Assembly: GCA_004835665.1 (NCBI GenBank)
Contig: RBKR01000018.1
Span: 1,160,589-1,224,588, forward strand
From: Phoma sp. XZ068
Taxonomy: Eukaryota; Ascomycota; Dothideomycetes; Pleosporales; Didymellaceae
Reading direction: 5' to 3'
DNA length: 64,000 bases
Part shown: in pieces, positions 58,301 through 64,000 of the stretch
Layout: each line of letters begins with the position of its first letter
Position numbering within the stretch: the first letter of the stretch is position 1
The notes under the pieces: generated by a model
Database searches by the model: none
The model's input: the letters and a program-made list of their open reading frames with translations, nothing else
Told to the model about the DNA's origin: nothing
Made by a program: the position numbers and the translations under genes

Positions 58301-60005
58301 GCAAGGTGGAACGACGGTCGTCGTCGTGCCGTTGGTTTCGCTGCGTGGAGACATGATGCGGCGGTGCAAGGAGCTGGGGATATCGTGCGCCGAGTGGGAG
58401 AGTCGCTGCCCGCCCGACGCAGCAGCCATCGTGTTCGTAACGCCCGAGTCGGCCGTGGGAGAAGCGTTCGCGACATTTTTGAACCGGCTGCGAGCGACGC
58501 GGCAGCTGGACCGTATCGTGATCGACGAGTGTCACATTGTGTTGAACCGTCGATACACATTCCGCAAGCAGATGCAACAGCTCGGCAGGCTGGCAGCAGC
58601 CGAGACGCAGATGGTGCTGTTGACAGCAACGTTGCCGCCGACCGAAGAAGACGAGCTGTATCGACGGATGCATTACCAGCGAGGGCAGGTCAAGATGTTC
58701 AGACAACCGACCACAAGGACGAACGTGGCGTATCAGACCATCAAGATCAGCCGGTCCGTGAAGAAGAAGGACGTCGAGTCGATGGTCATCAAGACAGTGT
58801 GGCAGAAAATGCGGAAGTACAGGACAGGCAAGCTCATCGTGTACGGCAATTCGAAGCCGAAGGTGAAGGCGTTGGCAGAGCAATTAGATTGTCACGCGTA
58901 TCACGCGGATGCCGTGGGCAAGGCGAGCATGTTAGCGGACTTCATGGCAGGCAAGCAGCGCGTGATCGTGGCAACGAGCGCGTTGGGAATGGGCGTGGAC
59001 ATACCGGATGTACGGTGCATCATTCACATCGATTGGCCGTTCACCATGTTGGATTACGCACAGGAGAGCGGCAGGGCAGGCCGGGACGGGTTGCGAAGCG
59101 AGGCGGTTTTGATCGTTCAGGATGGGAAACAACGCACCGAAGACAACGAGACAGAAGCCGAGCGGCAGTTGGTGAGGGAGTATGTTGAAGGTGGTGAGAG
59201 CGGGGCGGCTAGCTGCAGGAGGGAGGTGTTGGACGGGTATTTGGATGGGAGGAAGGATCGAGCAGGGTGTAGAGAGGAGGACAACGAGGAGATGTGCGAC
59301 GTGTGCCGAGGGATAGATGGGCAGTTGGAGGAGGTGGTTGAAGAAGAAACAGAAGAAGAGAGCGAGACAGACGACAACAGTAACGATGGAGAAGAAATGG
59401 ACGTCGTCGAAGCGGAGCGGGAAGAGATGCGGCGGGTGTTTCAACAGCAGGAGCAGGCGCGCCGGGGGCCGTGGCAGACGTTGACTGAGCATCGACAGCA
59501 GGAGTTTGCCGACGTAGAGTGGGTGCGCAGGCAGTTGGCGTGGTGGGCGAATCGCTGCGGGATTTGCGAGGGAGCAGGCGATCCACAGAGCGGACACGAC
59601 ATACGGCAGTGTTGGAGGGCAGAAAGCAAAACAGCGAAGGAGATGGTACAGAAGATAGACGACCAGGTTCGGTTCCACATGTTTTCAGGTTGCTTCCCGT
59701 GTGGTGGCGTACCGCAGGAAATTTGCAACAGCTGGGAGCCGAACGAGAAAGGGAAGTATCGAAGGGTAGGGGGAGGGACTTGTCAATACAGCGGGGTGTT
59801 GAGCGCAGGATTAACAGGCATAGTATTCGGTTACACGGAGGCAAACGCCCGATGGCAGGCCCGATTAGCGGAGTTTGGGGTGGACGATGCAGGACCGGGT
59901 AGGATGTTAATCGAATATTTAGGGAAGAAGCAGCCGCTGGACAACGTGGAGAGCAACAACTTGGTAAAGGAGTTTTGTTGGATTACACGGCTGTTGGCTG
60001 AGTAG
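55344..60005 (+). CDS. Telomere-linked RecQ helicase with zinc-finger N-terminus and recombinase-like middle
   Basis: A single-exon protein of 1,553 residues (longer by 69 if started at 55137). Residues 22-42 are a C2H2-like finger (CKEC...HLQKQH) of the OrsD/DUF3505 kind. About 60-170 has further Cys/His pairs (QLEPEKCRH, HWRKDH, CKRVHCQR). Residues 230-470 contain acidic, helical sequence. About 560-870 is a conserved region with RYHKGYAVSGDVKIIHRYLP, ISRRFL (819-820 Arg) and AGHSAHVAGMVYAR (His855, Tyr864) that resembles a tyrosine recombinase. The RecQ core has Walker A PTGAGKSM (970-), DECH (1061-1064), LTATLPP and QESGRAGRDG (1240-). A RecQ-type zinc subdomain (SCRREVLDGYLDG, CDVC) and a C-terminal Cys cluster (CGICEG, HDIRQC, CFPCGG) follow. 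The nearest telomere is 3.9 kb away. Telomere-linked RecQ genes are known from many fungi and are implicated in alternative telomere maintenance; this copy appears intact. Confidence 0.9.
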   Translation: MSEATVEHQYFEHLAEYQVAVCKECRYAVWPDQIESHLQKQHKRPPKNVRAVGDAVRQWAGLLQYPSEWTVPDNNVQPIPQLPVYDDGLLCQLEPEKCRHIARTIDSIKKHWRKDHNGWSLGKRQGRPSRTRAGALQAQMEDGCKRVHCQRLFGSRHGSQYFEVRHNPDSGPQPVPTEGEAAWARVGEEMAKTWANVEDRAKTTIEDGEKDEAAPWLERTGWLPYLNKLDRPELLASIEEPNIDPEKDEEPVEAAIWNAMDGLARVSQASVIERTGIFVRMEAIRTEKHQTRYTPLQAYMDDKSIKERSRPWKQILMFFARTQREHRWKSPKYRFTQQQREAWEALIEQAERDVGGVEMGVADEDQNEDGEDEEDEMMIDELDDEQDPSERDNEPEHAKLGPVEKACLDFCMALLKQTIRRKEYDCALVCALAVLGVKEDGWKGPELYPPILSSVIKITRFMVVQHALELSEPFEEEVFDDDSAYGGSDSGSSPPSPRRPKGCLEFVQQMMDSFMVRGSHSPMQWMLDLRTYGLKVHYNTTSRGHVEWMGKDELLYKNLHFTMAQFRGMVHGMQAEAKRLLVEELLFCGKQTAGQVPQIPWEQLRDNPTDERPGWNFLKDHRTRMPVDGEKWLFERAGQDANVRERFIKPGSRSGIDRKEVERYMDRVIAFREKLAALVHMAEGQPARWPELGSVRHSNTIKGGHRNIFIEDGMVAFVTRYHKGYAVSGDVKIIHRYLPREVGELVVYYMWLVLPFQQRLEAMVWEKEAISSHMWPADPSGRKWTSDRFREILKRESRVGLKQELTIAAYREIAIGISRRFLRPSSAFRAEEAEENEEWNEENMLATIQDEQAGHSAHVAGMVYARGIMEMAGVTADRRQLFRNSSTDWHRFLGFQSAVDAVADVKKRKKAPFESEADEARIERLERLRKMDPAAQLQRMKGKKAKFRGVQKEAIEAIIAGESPVVAVMPTGAGKSMLFMLPGWAEQGGTTVVVVPLVSLRGDMMRRCKELGISCAEWESRCPPDAAAIVFVTPESAVGEAFATFLNRLRATRQLDRIVIDECHIVLNRRYTFRKQMQQLGRLAAAETQMVLLTATLPPTEEDELYRRMHYQRGQVKMFRQPTTRTNVAYQTIKISRSVKKKDVESMVIKTVWQKMRKYRTGKLIVYGNSKPKVKALAEQLDCHAYHADAVGKASMLADFMAGKQRVIVATSALGMGVDIPDVRCIIHIDWPFTMLDYAQESGRAGRDGLRSEAVLIVQDGKQRTEDNETEAERQLVREYVEGGESGAASCRREVLDGYLDGRKDRAGCREEDNEEMCDVCRGIDGQLEEVVEEETEEESETDDNSNDGEEMDVVEAEREEMRRVFQQQEQARRGPWQTLTEHRQQEFADVEWVRRQLAWWANRCGICEGAGDPQSGHDIRQCWRAESKTAKEMVQKIDDQVRFHMFSGCFPCGGVPQEICNSWEPNEKGKYRRVGGGTCQYSGVLSAGLTGIVFGYTEANARWQARLAEFGVDDAGPGRMLIEYLGKKQPLDNVESNNLVKEFCWITRLLAE

Positions 60006-60379
60006 GCGCAGTAGTAGCAAATGAAAGATTTTCCGTTCGCGATTCGCTGTGCAGCAGAGTTTGGTTCGGGCCGGGACGCAAGTTGGGGTAGTGGAGTTTC
60101 GGTTGGGCCCGGACGCAAGTCAGGGTGGGGTTACCGGTGTTTACGGCACGCAGATTATCAACAAGACAGACAAAGAAGCTGAGTGTGTAGGGAGCGCAGA
60201 CAACGCGCATACGAGCGCAGAGAGTGTGAGCAGAGAGGGCAGTAGAGACAAGAGGAGGTGTTAGAGCTTGCAGTCAGGCCAGGACGCAAGTCAAGATTGA
60301 GATAGGGTTATACGTGGTTTGGTCAAGCGGGCAACAGCATACAGCATTGTAAAAGAACACAGCAGCCAGCAAGAGGTGC

Positions 60380-60500
60380 CCACCAACCCGAGTGGTTCCC
60401 CAAGTGGTTCCCCAAGTAGTTCCCCACGTGGTTCCCCAAGTAGCGCGCCACCCCAAGTGGTCCGAAAGTAGTCCCACCAGCCCAAGTGGCCCGAAAGTGG
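60380..60500. repeat. Short GGTTCCCCAAGT tandem array
   Basis: About eight imperfect copies of a 12-base word (AGTGGTTCCCCA and AGTGGTCCGAAA variants). Confidence 0.75.
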
Positions 60501-60914
60501 TCCCCCGCCCAACCAAGTGAGTCCACATCAGTGACGCCAAATTAGTAAGAGCCGATTATTTAAGAAAAACCAACAGCCAAGAAAGAGCGCGCAACCCAAG
60601 AAGAGCCCACAATCCAGGCAGAGCACCCGAAACCAAGTGAGTCCCCAACCCAAAGCACCCGTTTGTATTGAAAAGAAAGCGCAGGATCAAGACAGCGAAA
60701 ATTTGGGAAAAGTAAGATGCGGAGAGGAGGCATTTGAAAAGGTCACCAGGGGGTTTAGGCAGATGGATCGGGATGGGGACAACATGTAAAAAGGTGTTTT
60801 GGGCGTTTAGAGAGGATTGTCACAAGATAGAACAGAAGCTAGGGGAAGTTTGGCAAACCCGATTGTGGTGCCGCAGCCAGAAAGGCATTCCCAAGCCCGT
60901 AGATGCCGTAGTGC

Positions 60915-61780
60915 GTGAGAGAAGGGTGGACAGTGGGCCCGCCAGGTGTCACACGAGAGCGAAGAGGCAGGTGCAGAGTTGGTTGGAGGAGCGGATGCAG
61001 GTTAGGGTTAGGGTTACCGGTATTTGGGGCAAGCCGACAAAGGAACAGAGGCCCGTAGAGAGACCCGTAGCCCGTGGAGGTGCCCCCGAACGCGTAGAAA
61101 GACAGGCAACAGGCAGGAAACAGCCGCAACCCGCGAAGATGCCCCCGAACCGGTGAAGAGACCGGTAATGCGAGGGTAAGAGAGAGAAGGGGGGGTGGGC
61201 GGTGGGCCCGTGGCAAGGTATCAGAGGGGGTAGAGACAAAAGGGCGGGCGGTAGGCCCGTAGAGAGGTATCAGAGGGACGAAGAGGGGTTGGCGGTGGGC
61301 CCCGTCAGGGCAGAAAAACAAGGCGAAGACCCGTAGGTGATTAGAGGGCTAAGAAGTGTTAAGGAGTGCGAGGAGAAGGGTTAGAGAGAAAGGGGATTGC
61401 GGTGGGCCCCGTTCAAGACAGAAGAGCAGGGCGAAGACCCGTTAGCGAGTGTGAAGATGTAAGAATGTAGGGGTGGGCGGTGGGCCCGTCAGGTGTCACA
61501 AAGCAGGCGGGCGGGGCGGTAGAGGATGAAGGAGAAAGAGGGGAGGTGGGTGGGGCCGTGATAAGGTATCACGAGCCGAGGGTGAGGGAGGCAAGAAGGG
61601 AGAAGAGAGTCGTTGAGGAGAAGGCAGAAGAGGGCGGGCGATGGGCCCGTCAGGTGTCACAGAGAAGCCGAGCGCAGCGGTGAAGTAGAAGGGGTGGGCG
61701 GAAGGCCCGTGGGGAGGCACAAGAAGCGCCGCGGTTGAGAAAAGAGAAGAGGCAGGCGACGAAGTCGTGGTGAGGTATTA
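60915..61780. repeat. Degenerate subtelomeric repeat with GTGGGCGGTGGGCCCGT core
   Basis: About ten copies at irregular spacing of roughly 45-110 bases, each with GGGCGGTGGGCCCGT or a close variant followed by AGGTGTCAC or AGGTATCA. Examples are near 60920, 61195, 61243, 61292, 61398, 61473, 61549, 61637, 61692 and 61753. The intervening sequence is purine-rich. Confidence 0.75.
61000..61017 (+). repeat. Interstitial telomere repeat block
   Basis: AGGTTAGGGTTAGGGTTACC, flanked on the right by GGTATTTGGGGCAAG. The same flank (with CCGTATTTGGGG) occurs next to the block at 62180-62200, showing these are copies of one subtelomeric unit. Confidence 0.8.
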
Positions 61781-62309
61781 CCGAGAGGTCCGCAACCCGT
61801 GAAGAGGCCCCCGTAACCCGTGCGATAGTGACATGTAAAAGAGGGTGCAGCAGATACCCGTCCGAGTGGCAGGAGCCCGTAGAAAGGCCCCGGAGGCGCA
61901 AAGAGCGTAACGTAGAGCGGTTCAAGAGCGCAGCAAGGGTAGGAAAGAGCGAAGTAAAGAAGAAAAGAGCGGCAACCGGTAGCTGAGGGTAGGACGCAGG
62001 TAGAGGGTAGGACGCAGTTACAAGGCCCCGCAAGCCGAGGAGGTTTGCGGTCAGTAGCAGACAGCAGGGATCACATCATCAAGGCGTCAGGGAGGGCAAG
62101 AAGAGAAGTAGAAGGTAGAGGGTGAGCGGAGAGCCGGCAAGGTGTTTACAGCGTGAAGTTGGGTTCAGGGCCGGACGCAAGTCAGGGTTAGGGTTATCCG
62201 TATTTGGGGAAAGTAGACAACAGGACAGAAGCAAACGCGGAGGCCGAAACCCGGATCCCGTTAGCCGTTATCCGTTTCGGCAGTCCGCAAGCGCAAACCG
62301 TTGAATTCA

Positions 62310-62425
62310 AGGAAAGTTCAAAAGTTCAGCAGCTCAAAAGTTCAGCAGTTCAAAAGTTGAAAAGTTCAAAAGTTCAAGAAGTTCAAGAAGTTCAAGAAAA
62401 GTCAAGTTCAAGGAAAGTTCGAGAA
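62310..62425 (+). repeat. AAGTTCA microsatellite-like array
   Basis: A run of AAAAGTTC and AAGAAGTTC units, about thirteen copies, with small length variation. Confidence 0.8.
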
Positions 62426-63396
62426 GAGAGAAAAGATAAGCAGAGGAAAGGGAGTAAAGAAGAGAGTTGAAGTTAAAAGATCAAAGAAAGCGGGTGGGTA
62501 AGAGGGCGTAAAATTGAAAAGAAACGTTAAAGGTAAAAAGAAAAAATAAGCAGTTTAGTAGTTTAGAGAAATCAGTAAAGAGAAGAAAAAAGGATTAGAG
62601 AACACAGTAGAAAGGATTTGAAAGATTTTTTTCAAAGATAAAGAGAGTTTCAAAGAAGAGTTAGCAAGTAAGTGTTGAGAAATAAATAATAACAAAGAAA
62701 AGAGGTAAAGTTATAGGAAAGAAGTAAAGAGGAATAAGAAAAGAAATAGAAATACACAGGCAAACAGAAGAAACAAGTAGTTTAGTAGTTATAAAAAAAA
62801 AATCAAGGGAAGATGAAAAAGTTAAAGAGTTACAAAACGTGTTTAATAGAGAGAAGGCAAGGTAGAAACAAAGCAAGAAGGGGGATTAATGGTTTCAAAA
62901 GAAAGTTGACAAGAATAAGCAGGGGTTAAAGTAGCAAAAGAGGATAGAAGAGAGTGTTTTAAAGGAGGTGAAAGAAAGAAGATAAAGAAAGTAGTAAAGA
63001 AAAGAGAGGAAAGATTGAAATGAAAAAGATAGAGGGAGAATTAGGACAGAGGTAAAAGAGAAAGAAAAAAGGTTAGTTAAGAAAAGGGTGAGGGTAGAGA
63101 CAATAGTAAGAGTAAGAAAGAAAAGAAGAATAAGTAGAATAAGTAGAAAAGAGATTCAGATTAGAATAGATTTAGAGATACAAAAGAAAGAAAGTGCAAA
63201 GTATTGTCAAAAAGTAGTAGGAAAAGAAGAGCGGGGTTAGGGTTTTATAGTTATAAGGAAAAAGAGATAAGAAGAAAGGAGGAAAGAAGTAATAAAGTAG
63301 ATAAAAGACAGAATAAAAAGAAGTACAAATAAGTTTAAGTAGGGGTAAAAAACACGGAAAGAAATACAAGCAGAGGCGAGTATAGATACAAAGAAA

Positions 63397-63522
63397 AGGT
63401 GTAAACAAGTGAGGAGGTGTAAACAAGTGAGGAGGTGTAAACAAGTGAGGAGGTGTAAACAAGTGAGGAGGTGTAAACAAGTGAGGAGGTGTAAACAAAT
63501 GAGGAGGTGTAAACAAGTAAAA
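63397..63522 (+). repeat. 18-bp tandem repeat, seven copies
   Basis: Unit AGGTGTAAACAAGTGAGG. The first five copies are identical, the sixth has one change (AAATGAGG) and the seventh is decayed at its end. Each unit contains GTAAACAA, which matches the forkhead-factor core. Confidence 0.92.
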
Positions 63523-63623
63523 AAGGTAGAAAAGAAAAGAAAGAGTAGGCAGTAGGCCCGTAGGGTGTTTAAAGAGAGCAGTTATTAGTTAGTTACAAGT
63601 AGGGGATGTGGGTGGGGAGCCCG

Positions 63624-63918
63624 TCCGAGGGTGAGGGAGAGAGAGAGAGAGAGAGAGTGAGAGTGAGGGTGAGGGAGAGAGTGAGAGTGAGAGTGAGGGT
63701 GAGAGAGAGAGTGAGAGAGAGAGTGAGAGTGAGGGTGAGAGAGAGAGTGAGAGAGAGAGTGAGAGTGAGAGTGAGAGTGAGGGTGAGAGAGAGAGTGAGA
63801 GTGAGGGTGAGGGAGAGAGTGAGAGAGAGAGTGAGAGTGAGGGTGAGGGAGAGAGTGAGGGTGAGAGAGAGAGTGAGGGTGAGGGAGAGAGAGAGAGTGA
63901 GAGAGAGAGTGAGAGAGA
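63624..63918 (+). repeat. GAGAGA/GTGAGG telomere-adjacent array
   Basis: Almost 300 bases built from GAGAGAGA, GTGAGAGT and GTGAGGGTGAG with no pyrimidine except the T of GTGAG. It abuts the first TTAGGG. GTGAGG resembles a telomere-repeat variant, so it could be diverged telomere sequence. Confidence 0.85.
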
Positions 63919-64000
63919 GGGTTAGGGTTAGGGTTAGGGTTAGGGTTAGGGTAGGGTTAGGGTTAGGGTTAGGGTTAGGGTTAGGGTTAGGTTAGGGTTA
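63919..64000 (+). repeat. Telomere (TTAGGG)n, chromosome right end
   Basis: About fourteen repeats reaching the window end, with the G-rich strand 5' to 3' toward the end, as required for a right-hand chromosome terminus. Two units are one base short (GGGTA and GGTTA), which may be real variants or read errors. Confidence 0.97.

Larger units (their letters stand above)
60006..63918. repeat. Gene-free subtelomeric repeat region
   Basis: No credible gene. A telomere-like block motif recurs at 60071, 60111, 60281 and 62171. A GGTTCCCCAAGT array lies at about 60385-60500, a degenerate GGGCCC-core repeat at 60915-61780, an AAGTTC array at 62310-62420, and nearly pure purine sequence at 62420-63918. 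Open frames within it are low-complexity artefacts. Confidence 0.8.

Noticed and set aside
57744..59188. Long open frames on both strands within the helicase (57744-58883 minus, 57857-59188 plus)
   Set aside because: GC-rich shadow frames; composition is His/Arg/Cys-rich and motif-free, while the helicase frame holds all RecQ motifs.
63172..63516. 114-codon frame on the minus strand with repeated LFTPPH
   Set aside because: Artefact of the 18-bp repeat and purine-only strand.
63397..63522. CRISPR-like appearance of the 18-bp array
   Set aside because: Repeats are directly adjacent without spacers and this is a eukaryotic chromosome end.
63606..63995. 129-codon frame ending in the telomere
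   Set aside because: It is translation of the GAGA/GTGAGG array and TTAGGG repeats (RERVRVR..., GLGLGL), not a gene.

Overview
The window is the right-hand end of a linear fungal chromosome. It closes in TTAGGG telomere repeats written G-strand outward (63919-64000). Short GT-AG introns of about 45-110 bases, HET-domain genes, a WSC protein, Zn2Cys6 and BTB gene remnants and strongly RIP-like (C-to-T) decay of repeats all point to a filamentous ascomycete (Pezizomycotina). A dothideomycete-like genome is my inference; nothing here fixes the genus.

Region 1 (1-10.4 kb) is ordinary gene-rich DNA: an Ulp2-type SUMO protease (923-5553), a gamma-glutamylcyclotransferase-like protein (minus, 6194-6805), a PQ-loop membrane protein of the Any1/SLC66A2 type (7281-8172) and a secreted DJ-1/PfpI protein (9597-10393). 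Region 2 (10.4-27 kb) is accessory: two paralogous HET proteins with a third HET tail relic, a WSC-domain cell-wall/secreted protein with peptide repeats, and two broken genes (a BTB/POZ gene and a large SLIP-GC-like GTPase with three in-frame stops).

Region 3 (26.8-38.05 kb) is an 11-kb extremely AT-rich block of RIP-destroyed transposons. I could recognise an LTR (27350-27582), a hAT transposase core (about 31.3 kb) and a Fot1/pogo transposase (37.25-38.0 kb). It is followed by a small island (38.1-42.2 kb) with three transposon-end relics, an intact spherulin-4-like gene and a broken Zn2Cys6 transcription factor gene.

Region 4 (42.2-53.0 kb) is a second repeat block. It holds a complete but RIP-damaged Ty3/gypsy chromovirus (43140-50465, 233-bp LTRs, CTACC target duplication, minus orientation). 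Near its 3' LTR the chromovirus carries an additional spliced gene on the opposite strand. Next to it is a fully intact Fot1/pogo DNA transposon (50825-52673, 48-bp inverted repeats, TA target duplication) sitting in a fragment of another gypsy copy.

Region 5 (53.0-64.0 kb) is the subtelomere. A head-to-head pair shares a 213-bp intergenic region: an unrecognised 597-residue nuclear-type protein (minus) and a 1553-residue telomere-linked RecQ helicase (plus). The middle of the helicase looks like a tyrosine-recombinase fold. Beyond the helicase, 4 kb of gene-free DNA becomes steadily more purine-only: interstitial telomere blocks, a degenerate repeat with a GGGCCC core, an AAGTTC array, an 18-bp GTAAACAA repeat, a GAGA/GTGAGG array and finally the telomere. 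The helicase plus its partner is the best candidate here for an under-described system, and the antisense gene in the chromovirus is second.
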